DNA from: JB111 sp049856295
GTDB lineage: Bacteria > Actinomycetota > Actinomycetes > Actinomycetales > Actinomycetaceae
Reading direction: 5' to 3'
Assembly: GCF_049856295.1 (NCBI RefSeq)
Contig: NZ_JBNDMZ010000001.1
Location: 310,001-374,000 of the forward strand
Length of the DNA stretch: 64,000 bases
Below the pieces are notes generated by a model that was given only the letters and a program-made list of their open reading frames with translations, was not told where the DNA came from and did not search any database. This document shows, piece after piece, positions 25,976-34,384 of the stretch; position 1 is the stretch's first letter; each line of letters starts with the position of its first letter. Position numbers and translations under genes: made by a program.

Positions 25976-26860
25976 GTGACCATTCGACGAGACGTCCGTG
26001 GCATCGACATCCACACGCACGTCATGCGATCGATCGGGCAGGAGGACACCCGGCTCAACCCCGCGGAGGAGGCGATCGCTGCGACCTTCCGAGGCGGGAG
26101 GTTCCTCGACCTCCTGGAGATGGCCGAGTACTACCGGCAGCGCAACCTCGCCCTCGTCGCCTTCACCGTCGACGACCGCACCCGTTCCGGGCAGCCCCCC
26201 GGAGTGTCTGCGGAGGAGATCGCGCTCGCCGTGGTGGAGCACGGTCTGGACGACGTCGTCATACCGTTCACCTCGGTCGACCCGCACCGAGGGGTCGAGG
26301 CTCTGCGGGATGTCGAGCGGCACGTGCGTGAGCTCGGCTGCCGCGGTGTCAAGCTGCACCCGAGCCAGCAGGGCTTCTACCCCGACGATCGCCAGTTCTA
26401 CCCGCTGTACGAGACAATCACCGAGCTCGGCGTACCGATCATCGTCCACTCGGGGCAGACCGCGGTGGGCCGTGGTCAGCGGGGCGGGGGAGGGATCCGG
26501 CTGAAGTACTCCGACCCCATGAGACTCGACGACGTCGCGGTCGACCACCCGGATCTTGACATCGTCATCGCACACCCCTCCTTCCCGTGGCAGGACGAGG
26601 CGATCGCGGTCGCCCTCCACAAGCCCAACGTCTACATCGACCTCTCGGGCTGGGCGCCGAAGTACTTCCCCCCGCAGCTCGTCCGGTACGCCCGCACACA
26701 GCTTCAGGACAAGGTCCTGTTCGGCTCGGACTACCCGGCGATCACCCCGGACCGGTGGTTCGACGAGTTTGCGGCGTACGAACTGCCCGAGGACGTCTTC
26801 GACAAGATCGTGCGGCGCAATGCCGCGCGGCTGCTCGGTCTCGAGCTCGGCACGGACTGA
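25976..26860 (+). CDS. Amidohydrolase-2 family protein (metal-dependent decarboxylase or hydrolase)
   Basis: TIM-barrel metalloenzyme of the ACMSD/gamma-resorcylate decarboxylase group, 294 residues. The GTG at 25976 follows GAGGAG; an in-frame GTG at 25898 adds an unconserved Pro/Ala stretch and is not chosen. Metal ligands appear as HTH in GIDIHTHVM, the histidine of GVKLHPSQQGFYP, IIVHSGQT, VIAHPSFPW, and the aspartate in LFGSDYPAI. Family reactions are non-oxidative decarboxylation of aromatic or semialdehyde carboxylates, or hydration of their ring-fission products. As the last gene of the core operon it may remove a carboxyl group from the ring substrate or cleavage product. Confidence 0.85.
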   Translation: MTIRRDVRGIDIHTHVMRSIGQEDTRLNPAEEAIAATFRGGRFLDLLEMAEYYRQRNLALVAFTVDDRTRSGQPPGVSAEEIALAVVEHGLDDVVIPFTSVDPHRGVEALRDVERHVRELGCRGVKLHPSQQGFYPDDRQFYPLYETITELGVPIIVHSGQTAVGRGQRGGGGIRLKYSDPMRLDDVAVDHPDLDIVIAHPSFPWQDEAIAVALHKPNVYIDLSGWAPKYFPPQLVRYARTQLQDKVLFGSDYPAITPDRWFDEFAAYELPEDVFDKIVRRNAARLLGLELGTD

Positions 26861-26913
26861 TGACTCCGCCCGTGCCGGCCAATCATGTCCCGTTGGACCT
26901 TTGACGAGAGAAA

Positions 26914-26929
26914 GTACCCGGTCGGGGCA
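26914..26929 (+). promoter_or_regulatory. Island operator G (TRAP transporter/CoA operon)
   Basis: GTACCCG-GT-CGGGGCA lies 78 bp before the first dctP start. CTACCT begins at 26952, 30.5 bp from the centre at 26921.5. Confidence 0.62.
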
Positions 26930-27007
26930 CATTCGCCACTGGCTTACCGAACTACCTTCAACTGCACCCCACAACGAGGTCGGGGCTGTCCACCTGAGGA
27001 GCACCGC

Positions 27008-28066
27008 ATGAACGTTCGCCGTCGAACGACAGTGATCGCCGTAGCCATGCTCGGCTCCGGAGCTCTTGGCGCCTGCACCGGTAGCGGCGGCGGGAACGAG
27101 GGGTCCGGTGGCGAGGGAGGGGTCACCACCCTCCAGTACGCCTTCTTCGGTCCGGCGGGCTCGCACGCGGGCCAGCAGATGGAGGAGTGGGCCACCCTCG
27201 TCGAGGAGCGGACCGAGGGCCGTGTCGAGGTCGAGACGTTCCCGGGCGGCACGCTGCTCGGCGCCGGTGACATCTACGACGGTGTCACCGAGGGCGTCGT
27301 CGACGTGGGGCTCGACTCCCCGCACAACGACGCCTCGCGCTTCCCGCTCAGCTCCGTCCTCACCGTCCCGCTCGGGATCCCCGACGGTCGGGTCGGCAGC
27401 GCCGTCTACTACGACCTGATCGAGGAGTTCGAGCCGACCGAGTTCGACGGCTACCACGTCGTCACCGCCTTCACCGCCGAGCCGTCCTTCATCCAGTCCG
27501 TGTCGACCATCGAGTCGTACACCGACATGGCCGGCGCCGAGATGCGGGTGTCCGGGGCGACGGTCCCGCTCGCCGAGGCACTGGGCTACGTCCCGGTCGG
27601 TATGCCCATCCCGGAGGTCGCCGAGGCGCTCCAGACCAACGTCGTCGACGGTTACATCTCCTCGCGAGACGTGCTCCGTGACTTCGGGCTCGCCGAGTCG
27701 ATCTCGACCGTCATCGAGTACCCCTTCGGCCTGGCCGGCACCTTCGTCGCCGTCATGGATCAGGAGGACTTCGACGCGCTGTCCGATCAGGACCAGGCGG
27801 TCATCGACGAGCTCAGCGCCGAGATGTCCCAGTTCGCGGCCGCCTACCAGGACGACGAGAGCGTCGCCGGCGCGATCGAGCACGCCGAGACCGAGTACGA
27901 CGTGCAGTTCATCGAACCCACCGAGGAGGACGCGGCCGCCTTCGACGAGATCACGAGCCAGGTGCAGCAGGAATGGGTCGAGGCCCACGCGGGTGCCGAC
28001 TTCGACGCCCAGGCGGTCCTCGACCGAGCGCTCGAGCTCGTGGCCGAGCACAGCGCGCAGCAGTAG
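27008..28066 (+). CDS. dctP: TRAP transporter DctP-type solute-binding lipoprotein (first of two)
   Basis: Extracytoplasmic substrate receptor, 352 residues from the ATG at 27008. The lipoprotein signal is MNVRRRTT, a hydrophobic core and lipobox LGAC at about residues 20-23, then a Gly/Ser linker. ETFPGGTLLGAGDIYDGVTE, GLDSPHNDASRFP and SSRDVLRDFGLAES are shared with the other two island DctP proteins. The sequence is closer to the solitary receptor at 8469-9563 (both have DSPHNDA and EEFEPTEFDGYH) than to its own neighbour at 28118-29182 (DSPAYDT). The ligand is presumably an aromatic carboxylate or related acid. Confidence 0.92.
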   Translation: MNVRRRTTVIAVAMLGSGALGACTGSGGGNEGSGGEGGVTTLQYAFFGPAGSHAGQQMEEWATLVEERTEGRVEVETFPGGTLLGAGDIYDGVTEGVVDVGLDSPHNDASRFPLSSVLTVPLGIPDGRVGSAVYYDLIEEFEPTEFDGYHVVTAFTAEPSFIQSVSTIESYTDMAGAEMRVSGATVPLAEALGYVPVGMPIPEVAEALQTNVVDGYISSRDVLRDFGLAESISTVIEYPFGLAGTFVAVMDQEDFDALSDQDQAVIDELSAEMSQFAAAYQDDESVAGAIEHAETEYDVQFIEPTEEDAAAFDEITSQVQQEWVEAHAGADFDAQAVLDRALELVAEHSAQQ

Positions 28067-28117
28067 TTCGACCTCCCACCATCCGTCACGTCCCTCGACG
28101 TCCCGAAGGAGCACATC

Positions 28118-29182
28118 ATGAAGCGCAAGACCCTGAGCGCCACCCTTGCCGTCAGCGCCACCGCTCTGGTCCTCGCCGCCTGCACCGGTAGCGGCGGGGG
28201 CGGCGATGCCGCAGGCGGCGAGGACGAGGCGATCACGCTGTCGTACGCCTTCTTCGCCCCCGCCGCGTCGTTCCCCTCGATCCAGATGGAGGAGTGGGCG
28301 ACCCAGATGAACGAGCGCACCGACGGTCAGGTCATTGTCGAGACCTTCCCCGGTGGCACCCTCCTCAGCGCCGGAGACATCTACGACGGCGTCAGTCAGG
28401 GCGTCGTCGACGTCGGGCTGGACTCTCCCGCCTACGACACGGAACGGTTCGCATTCTCCTCGGTCATCAACCAGCCGATCGGCATGGAGAACGCCCAGGT
28501 CGCCAGCGCGACCTTCCTCGATCTCCTTCTCGAGTACGAGCCCGCGGAGTTCGAGGACTACGTCATCATCACCGCCTTCACCACGGAGCCGGCCTACATC
28601 CAGTCCGAGAACCCGATCACCACCGCGGCCGACTTCGAAGGGGTGAGCCTGCGCAGCTCCGGTGCGGCCGTGCCCACCCTCGAGGCGTTCGGGGCCAACC
28701 CGGTCGGGCTGTCGATGGCCGACGTCGCCGAGAACCTGCAGACCGGTGTGGTCGACGGGTACATCTCCTCGCGCGAGGTCATGCGCGACTTCTCGCTCGC
28801 TGAGATGGTCAGCTACGTCACCGACTACCCGTTCGGCGTGTCCAACAGCTTCGTCGCCGTCATGGACCGTGAGGCTTTCGACGCCCTGCCTCAGGACGTC
28901 CAGGACACCATCCTCGAGCTGCGCGAGGAGATGAGCGTCTTTGCGTCCGAGCTTCACGACGGGGACAACGTCGCCGAGTCGCTGACGTTCGCCGAGGAGG
29001 AGCACGGCGTCGAGTTCGTCGACGTGGACGAGGCCGAGGCCGCCGAGTGGGACGAGATCATGAGCGGGCTGGCCGACGACTGGGTGGCAGCCAACGAGGG
29101 CGCGGACTTCGACGCCCAGGAGGTCCTCGACCGTATGCGCGAGCTGGCCGACGAGCACGCGGCCGAGCACGGAGAGGGCTGA
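28118..29182 (+). CDS. dctP: TRAP transporter DctP-type solute-binding lipoprotein (second of two)
   Basis: A 354-residue paralogue of the preceding receptor, 51 bp downstream, with GAAGGAG before the ATG. Lipobox LAAC lies at about residues 22-25, followed by a Gly-rich linker. It has ETFPGGTLLSAGDIYDGVSQ, GLDSPAYDTERF, AFTTEPAYIQSENP and SSREVMRDFSLAE. The residues after DSP and in the binding cleft differ from its neighbour, so the two receptors probably offer different ligands to one DctQM channel. It lies 5 bp before dctQ. Confidence 0.92.
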   Translation: MKRKTLSATLAVSATALVLAACTGSGGGGDAAGGEDEAITLSYAFFAPAASFPSIQMEEWATQMNERTDGQVIVETFPGGTLLSAGDIYDGVSQGVVDVGLDSPAYDTERFAFSSVINQPIGMENAQVASATFLDLLLEYEPAEFEDYVIITAFTTEPAYIQSENPITTAADFEGVSLRSSGAAVPTLEAFGANPVGLSMADVAENLQTGVVDGYISSREVMRDFSLAEMVSYVTDYPFGVSNSFVAVMDREAFDALPQDVQDTILELREEMSVFASELHDGDNVAESLTFAEEEHGVEFVDVDEAEAAEWDEIMSGLADDWVAANEGADFDAQEVLDRMRELADEHAAEHGEG

Positions 29183-29187
29183 CCGCG

Positions 29188-29694
29188 ATGAACGCCTTCG
29201 TCCTCCTCACCGAGCGGGTCAGTCGTGTCCTCGCCTGGGGCGCCGGCCTCGGGGTGGTCGCGATGCTTGCCGTCATCATCGGCAACTACGTGCTCCGACT
29301 CTTCGGCCAGCCGCTCGCGGGAACGTTCGAGCTCGTCTCGTTGTGCTCGATCATCGTCGGTGCACTGGCCCTGGGCGAGGCCCAGGTCTACAAGGCCCAC
29401 GTCGCCATCGACATCGTCACCGTGCGGCTGCCCAAGAAGGTGCAGCTCGTCGTCGGAGCGATCGTGACGGTTGCCTCGATCGCGCTGATGGTCCAGGTCG
29501 TGCTCGCCCTGACCATCTACTCCTCGAACATGACCGCCTCGGGCGCGTCGACCGACTTCCTCAAGCTCCCGATCGGCGCGATCGTCTGGATCCTCGTCGT
29601 CGGCTTCGGCGGGCTCGTCCTCGCGCTGCTCGGCGACCTCGGGCGCGTCGTTCGCGCCTGGCGCGACCGCAGCCCCGAGCTGGACATCTGGTGA
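29188..29694 (+). CDS. dctQ: TRAP transporter small membrane subunit DctQ
   Basis: A 168-residue four-helix membrane protein: helices at about residues 13-33 (LAWGAGLGVVAMLAVIIG), 45-62 (TFELVSLCSIIVGALALG), 85-105 and 127-150. EAQVYKAHVAIDIV is the typical DctQ loop between helices 2 and 3. It links the receptors to DctM in the sodium-driven importer. The ATG at 29188 lies just after the dctP stop; the longer in-frame extension overlaps dctP and is rejected. Confidence 0.9.
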   Translation: MNAFVLLTERVSRVLAWGAGLGVVAMLAVIIGNYVLRLFGQPLAGTFELVSLCSIIVGALALGEAQVYKAHVAIDIVTVRLPKKVQLVVGAIVTVASIALMVQVVLALTIYSSNMTASGASTDFLKLPIGAIVWILVVGFGGLVLALLGDLGRVVRAWRDRSPELDIW

Positions 29695-29746
29695 ACCGCG
29701 GGCCAGGTCCCGCGTCCCACCCCGTACCTCCCCAAGGAGACCACTC

Positions 29747-31039
29747 GTGAGTCCCACGGTCATCGCCGTTCTCGGCATCGTCATCCTGCTCGGGATCCTC
29801 TTCCTCAGGCTCCCGGTCGCCTTCGCCATGCTCGCCGTCGGATTCTTCGGTTCCGTGACGCTCAGCGGCCAGGACGCGGCGCTCCAGCTCCTTGCCTCGG
29901 ATCTGTACCGGCAGTTCTCGTCCTACACGATGGCCGTGGTCCCCCTCTTCATCCTCATGGGGCAGATCATCTTCCGGACCGGGATGAGCTCGAAGCTGTT
30001 CGATGCGGCGTACAAGTGGGTCGGCCACTTCAAGGGGGGAGTCGCTGCGACGACGGTGCTCGCGAGCATCGCGTTCTCCGCCGTGTCCGGGTCGAACTCT
30101 GCGGCGACCGCGACGATGGGCTCCGTCGCGCTGCCGGAGATGAAGAAGTACGACTACGACCCGCGGCTCGCCGGGGCGGCAGTTGCCGTCGGCGGCACGC
30201 TCGGCATCGTCATCCCACCGTCGACCGCGCTCATCATCATCGCGGTGCAGTCCGAGCAGTCCATCACCACCCTGTTCGGAGCCACGCTGCTGCCGGGGTT
30301 GCTGACGGGGCTCGCGCTGCTCATCACCGTCTTCGTGATCGCGGCGCTCAAGCCGGAGATGGGCCCGGCCGGCCCCAGGGCGACGTGGGGCGAGCGCTTC
30401 CGGTCCCTCGGCGGCGCCATCGAGGTGGGCATCCTGTTCACCGTCGCGATCGTCGGAATGTTCGCCGGCTTCTTCACTCCGACCGAGGCCGCAGCCGTCG
30501 GTGCTTTCGGTGCGATCGTCATCAGCCTGGTCACGCGCACGATGTCGCTCAAGCTGTTCTGGCAGTGCGTGATCGAGACGCTCCGCATCTCGGCGATGGT
30601 CATCCTGCTGGTCGCCAGCGCCATCGTGTTCGGTCGCTTCCTCGCCCTGAGCCGTGTGCCGTTCGAGCTCGCAGAGTGGGTCTCGGCCCTCCCCGTCGCC
30701 CCGACGGTGGTCGCCATCATCGTCATCGGCATCTACCTGCTCGGCGGTGCCCTCATGGACGCCCTCGGTTTCCTCGTCATCAGCATCCCGCTGCTGTTCC
30801 CAGTGATGACCGGCCTGGGATACGACATCGTGTGGGTGACGATCGTCCTCACGCTGGTGACCACGATCGGGGCGATCACACCACCGGTGGGCGTCAACGT
30901 GTTCATCACGGCTGGGCTCGACAAGACGCTGGACGTCGTCACCGTCTTCCGTGGGACGTTCCCCTTCCTCATCCCCTTCGGGCTGATGATCGCGCTCTTC
31001 TTCGTGTTCCCCGAGATCATCCTGTTCTCCGTCAGCTGA
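29747..31039 (+). CDS. dctM: TRAP transporter large permease DctM
   Basis: A 430-residue, roughly 12-helix permease that forms the transport path of the TRAP system. Family landmarks are FLRLPVAFAMLAVGF, VPLFILMGQIIFRTGMS, AFSAVSGSNSAATATMGS, GGTLGIVIPPSTALI, GFFTPTEAAAVGAFGA and VTTIGAITPPVGVNVF. The GTG start follows AAGGAGA. This is the only DctM in the window, so it may serve three DctP receptors. It is followed 21 bp later by the crotonase gene, which ties uptake to CoA-dependent catabolism. Confidence 0.95.
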   Translation: MSPTVIAVLGIVILLGILFLRLPVAFAMLAVGFFGSVTLSGQDAALQLLASDLYRQFSSYTMAVVPLFILMGQIIFRTGMSSKLFDAAYKWVGHFKGGVAATTVLASIAFSAVSGSNSAATATMGSVALPEMKKYDYDPRLAGAAVAVGGTLGIVIPPSTALIIIAVQSEQSITTLFGATLLPGLLTGLALLITVFVIAALKPEMGPAGPRATWGERFRSLGGAIEVGILFTVAIVGMFAGFFTPTEAAAVGAFGAIVISLVTRTMSLKLFWQCVIETLRISAMVILLVASAIVFGRFLALSRVPFELAEWVSALPVAPTVVAIIVIGIYLLGGALMDALGFLVISIPLLFPVMTGLGYDIVWVTIVLTLVTTIGAITPPVGVNVFITAGLDKTLDVVTVFRGTFPFLIPFGLMIALFFVFPEIILFSVS

Positions 31040-31060
31040 GACCTGAGGAGGTACGACGCC

Positions 31061-31852
31061 ATGGCCGAGACTCTGCACCGGGAGCAGCACGGACGCGTGC
31101 TCGTCCTGACGATCGACCGACCCGCCAAGCGCAACGCGCTCGACCAGACCACTGCCTCGGCGATCGCCGACGCGGTGGGAGGTGCGCCGGACGACATCGG
31201 GTGCGTCGTCCTCGCGGCCAACGGTCCGCACTTCAGTGCTGGTCTCGATCTCAACGAGCTCCATGAGACCGACGCCGTCGGGGCACTGACCCACTCGAGG
31301 CGTTGGCACCGGTTGATGGACCAGGTGCAGTTCGGGGCGGTGCCTGTCGTCAGTGCGCTGCACGGCGCCGTCATCGGTGGGGGCTTCGAGGTCGCCGCAG
31401 CCACGCACGTCCGGGTGGCCGACACGTCGACCTACTTCGCTCTCCCCGAAGGGGCCCGGGGGATCTACGTCGGTGGCGGAGGAACAGCCCGTCTTCCGCG
31501 GCTCATGGGCACAGCCCTGATGACGGACATGATGCTCACCGGCCGCGTTCTCACTGCGGAGGAGGGGGAACGGGCCGGCATCGTCCAGTACCTCGTCGGC
31601 GAGGGGCAGGCGACCGAGAAGGCCATCAAGATCGCTGAGCGGATCGCCGGCAACGCGCGGATGACGAACTTCGCGCTCACCCAGATGTTGCCGCGGATGC
31701 ACGACGCCGGCCAGGAGGCGGCGCTGGTGACCGAGTCGCTCATGGTGGCCGTCGCGCAGCAGGACACCGAGGCTCGGTCGAGGCTGGGCGACTTCCTGTC
31801 CGGTCGGTCCGAGCGGGTGCGCCCCGCGGGTGGCGGCGAGGAGGACGCGTGA
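31061..31852 (+). CDS. Crotonase/enoyl-CoA hydratase family protein
   Basis: A 263-residue crotonase-fold enzyme that hydrates or cleaves an enoyl- or aryl-enoyl-CoA. GAGGAGG precedes the ATG. Oxyanion-hole regions are HFSAGLDLNEL and GAVIGGGFEVAAATHVRVAD, and the second acidic position lies in LPEGARGIYVGGGGTARL. Hydratase, hydratase-lyase (as in feruloyl-CoA to vanillin) and isomerase activities share this fold. With a CoA ligase and a vanillin-dehydrogenase-like enzyme in the same regulon, a phenylpropanoid-type hydratase-lyase is an option. The stop overlaps the next start (GTGA). Confidence 0.86.
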   Translation: MAETLHREQHGRVLVLTIDRPAKRNALDQTTASAIADAVGGAPDDIGCVVLAANGPHFSAGLDLNELHETDAVGALTHSRRWHRLMDQVQFGAVPVVSALHGAVIGGGFEVAAATHVRVADTSTYFALPEGARGIYVGGGGTARLPRLMGTALMTDMMLTGRVLTAEEGERAGIVQYLVGEGQATEKAIKIAERIAGNARMTNFALTQMLPRMHDAGQEAALVTESLMVAVAQQDTEARSRLGDFLSGRSERVRPAGGGEEDA

Positions 31853-32766
31853 GTGCCGGTTCCGTCGGCGTCGTCGGGACGGGGTTCATCGGCGCGAGCT
31901 GGACCACGCACTTCCTGGCCCGCGGGTACGACGTCCTGGCGTACGACGTCGCAGACGATGCCGAGGAGCGGCTGAGGGCCGGGGTCGGGAAGCGCTGGGA
32001 CGCGGCCTGCCGGCTCGCGCCCGACCGAGATCGGGGCACGCTCTCCGTGGTCGGCGACCTCACCGAGGCCGTCGACGGCGTCATGCTCGTCCAGGAGAAC
32101 CTGCCGGAGCATCTCGACCTCAAGCAGGAGGTGCTGAGTCACGCCGACGCAGCTGCGGCAGCCGAGGTGGTCATCGCCTCGAGCTCCTCCGCACTGCGGC
32201 CGACGGACCTGCAGGCGCACTGCGACCACCGCCCGGGGCGCGTCGTGGTCGGGCACCCGTTCGACCCGCCGCACATCGTGCCTCTCGTCGAGGTCGTGGG
32301 AGGAGAGGCGTCGAGCACCGCCGACGTGCGGCGTGCGCTCGATGCCTACACCGCGCTGGGCAAGCGGCCCATCCACGTGCGGGCCGAGCTGGTCGGCCAC
32401 GTCGCCAACCGCCTCCAGGGTGCCCTGTGGCGCGAGGCCTACTCGCTGGTCGCCACCGGTGCCGTCTCGGTGGCCGACGTCGACACGGCGATCAGTGCCG
32501 GACCCGGCCTTCGCTGGGCCCAGTACGGCCCGTTCGTCAACCTGCATCTCTCCGGCGGCGAGGGGGGACTGGCCGACATCCACGACCGCATGGGTCCGAC
32601 CATGGAGGCCATCTGGGCCGACCAGACCACGCCGACACTCGACGACGAGCTGCGCGCCCGTGTCGAGGAGGAAGCCGCCGCCGTCGTGGCGGACGGTGCG
32701 GAAGCAGTCCGCCGACGCCGCGAGGAGCTGCTCGTGCAGCTCCTGCGGATCCAGTCCGAGAGCTAG
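31849..32766 (+). CDS. 3-Hydroxyacyl-CoA dehydrogenase family protein
   Basis: A 305-residue NAD-dependent dehydrogenase that oxidises a 3-hydroxyacyl substrate. The dinucleotide motif is GVVGTGFIGASW, then MLVQENLPEHLDLKQEV, IASSSSALRPTDLQ with the conserved Ser/Asn region, and the catalytic histidine in VVGHPFDPPHIVPLVEVV. GHVANRLQGALWREA opens the C-terminal domain. The single C-terminal domain and the size also fit carnitine 3-dehydrogenase and L-gulonate 3-dehydrogenase. It starts with a GTG overlapping the crotonase stop. Acting after the crotonase, it would give a 3-oxoacyl product. Confidence 0.85.
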   Translation: MSAGSVGVVGTGFIGASWTTHFLARGYDVLAYDVADDAEERLRAGVGKRWDAACRLAPDRDRGTLSVVGDLTEAVDGVMLVQENLPEHLDLKQEVLSHADAAAAAEVVIASSSSALRPTDLQAHCDHRPGRVVVGHPFDPPHIVPLVEVVGGEASSTADVRRALDAYTALGKRPIHVRAELVGHVANRLQGALWREAYSLVATGAVSVADVDTAISAGPGLRWAQYGPFVNLHLSGGEGGLADIHDRMGPTMEAIWADQTTPTLDDELRARVEEEAAAVVADGAEAVRRRREELLVQLLRIQSES

Positions 32767-32784
32767 CAACGAGAGGGCAGCACC

Positions 32785-34335
32785 ATGCGCGACGCAGGAG
32801 TGGGCTCGTGGCCCGCCCGCCAGGTTCGAGCCACCCCGGACAAGACCGCCATCCTCTTCGAGGGTGCCGAGCTCAGCTACCGCGAGCTCCACCGGCGCAG
32901 CGTGCGGCTCGCTCATGCGTTGCGTGCCAGGGGTGTCCGCCACGGAGACCGTGTCGCCTACCTCGGTCCGAACCACCCGGCGCTCGCCGAGACGTTCTTC
33001 GCGGTGACGATGCTCGGGGCCGTCATCGTCCCGCTCAACGTCCGCCTGGCCCCCTCCGAGCACTCCTACGTCCTGTCCGACTCGCGGGCCCAGGTAATCA
33101 TCCACGACGGCGACCTGCGCGAGACCGTTGCCGCCCTCGACGACGACCTGCCGATCGAGCACCGGATCGCCGTCGGGGACCTGCCGGTCGATGGTGCAGA
33201 GCAGTTCGAGGAGGTCCTCGCGGGAGGTGCCGAGACCCCGATCGACGAACCCGTCACGCTCGAGGACGTCGCCATGATCCAGTACACATCGGGGACCACC
33301 GGACACCCCAAGGGCGTGATGATGACGCACGGCAACATCACGTGGAACTCGATCAACATGATGATCGACATCGACATCCGTACCGATGAGATCAGCCTGC
33401 TCGTCGCCCCGTTGTTCCACACCGCGGGGATGAACAACTGCTTCCTCACCACCGTCCTCAAGGGCGGTACCACCGTGATGATGCGCTCGTGGGAGGTCGA
33501 TCTCGCCGTCGACCTCATCGAGCGCCACCGAGTGACGATGTTCCTCGGCGTGCCGACGATGTTCCAGGTTCTCGCGCAGTCTCACCGCTGGGCGGGCGCC
33601 GACTTCTCGTCGTTGCGCACGCTCCCGTGCGGATCGGCGCCCCTGCCGCGCGCGCTCATCGAGACCTACGCCGACAGGGGCCTGACCTTCCTCCAGGGGT
33701 ACGGGATGACCGAGTCCTCGCCCAACGCGACCTTCCTGCGTGCGGACCGGGCGCTCGAGAAGGTCGGCTCCGCGGGGACGCCCTGCTTCTTCAGCGACCT
33801 CCGCATCGTCGATCCGCTCGGCAACGACGTACGTCAGGGCGAGAAGGGCGAGGTCATCCTCTCCGGTCCCAACGTCATGCGGGGGTACTGGGAGATGCCG
33901 GAAGCCTCCGCCGAGACGGTCGACGCCGACGGCTGGCTGCGATCCGGCGACGTGGCGATCCAGGACGAGGAAGGGTTCGTCTACATCGTCGACAGGCTGA
34001 AGAACATGATCATCTCGGGCGGCGAGAACATCTACCCGGCCGAGGTGGAGGATGCTCTGTTCCGCCATCCCGCCGTTGCCGACTGCGCCGTCGTCGGCGT
34101 TCCCGACGAACGCTGGGGGGAGGTCGGGCACGCGTACGTCGTGCTCGTCGACGGCGGGAGCGTCGACGGTGAGCAGCTCAAGGATTACCTGCGGGACAGG
34201 CTTGCCGCCTACAAGGTGCCGAGAACGTACGAGGTGCTCGATCGTCTGCCGCGGAACGCGTCCGGCAAGGTCGTCAAGAAGGACCTGCGCGAGCGCGCCG
34301 CGGGCACCGCCGGTTCCGGCCGCACCGGGTCCTGA
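32785..34335 (+). CDS. Acyl/aryl-CoA synthetase (AMP-forming)
   Basis: A 516-residue ANL-superfamily ligase that activates a carboxylic acid with ATP and CoA. The P-loop-like motif is YTSGTTGHPKGVMMTH, followed by APLFHTAGMNNCF, the A5 motif GYGMTESSPN, WLRSGDVAIQDEEGF, the hinge RLKNMIISGGENIYPAEVE and the C-terminal catalytic lysine in RNASGKVVKK. The branch resembles medium/long-chain FadD and feruloyl/coumaroyl-CoA ligases. Together with the preceding crotonase and dehydrogenase it forms a short beta-oxidation-like module, but no thiolase lies nearby, so the chain-shortening step is missing here. Confidence 0.9.
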   Translation: MRDAGVGSWPARQVRATPDKTAILFEGAELSYRELHRRSVRLAHALRARGVRHGDRVAYLGPNHPALAETFFAVTMLGAVIVPLNVRLAPSEHSYVLSDSRAQVIIHDGDLRETVAALDDDLPIEHRIAVGDLPVDGAEQFEEVLAGGAETPIDEPVTLEDVAMIQYTSGTTGHPKGVMMTHGNITWNSINMMIDIDIRTDEISLLVAPLFHTAGMNNCFLTTVLKGGTTVMMRSWEVDLAVDLIERHRVTMFLGVPTMFQVLAQSHRWAGADFSSLRTLPCGSAPLPRALIETYADRGLTFLQGYGMTESSPNATFLRADRALEKVGSAGTPCFFSDLRIVDPLGNDVRQGEKGEVILSGPNVMRGYWEMPEASAETVDADGWLRSGDVAIQDEEGFVYIVDRLKNMIISGGENIYPAEVEDALFRHPAVADCAVVGVPDERWGEVGHAYVVLVDGGSVDGEQLKDYLRDRLAAYKVPRTYEVLDRLPRNASGKVVKKDLRERAAGTAGSGRTGS

Positions 34336-34368
34336 GCGGGTGATCCGGCGGTGCGGAACGGGCCGAAT

Positions 34369-34384
34369 TGACCCGGCTGGGTAA
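34369..34384 (+). promoter_or_regulatory. Island operator H (enamidase/ferredoxin operon)
   Basis: TGACCCG-GC-TGGGTAA lies 142 bp before the GTG at 34527. CCTAGC begins at 34406, 29.5 bp from the centre at 34376.5, matching the geometry of operators A and C2. Confidence 0.62.

Noticed and set aside
26885..27007. In-frame upstream extension of the first TRAP DctP
   Set aside because: It would place the lipoprotein signal 41 residues inside the protein; the ATG at 27008 directly begins a normal signal peptide.
24287..29170. A 1627-codon open frame on the minus strand
   Set aside because: It is the antisense shadow of the ThDP, amidohydrolase and DctP genes; its translation has no recognisable domains and is a by-product of high GC at third codon positions.
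29561..31702. A 713-codon minus-strand frame rich in His/Asp/Arg
   Set aside because: Shadow of dctM and the crotonase gene, which have clear family motifs on the plus strand.
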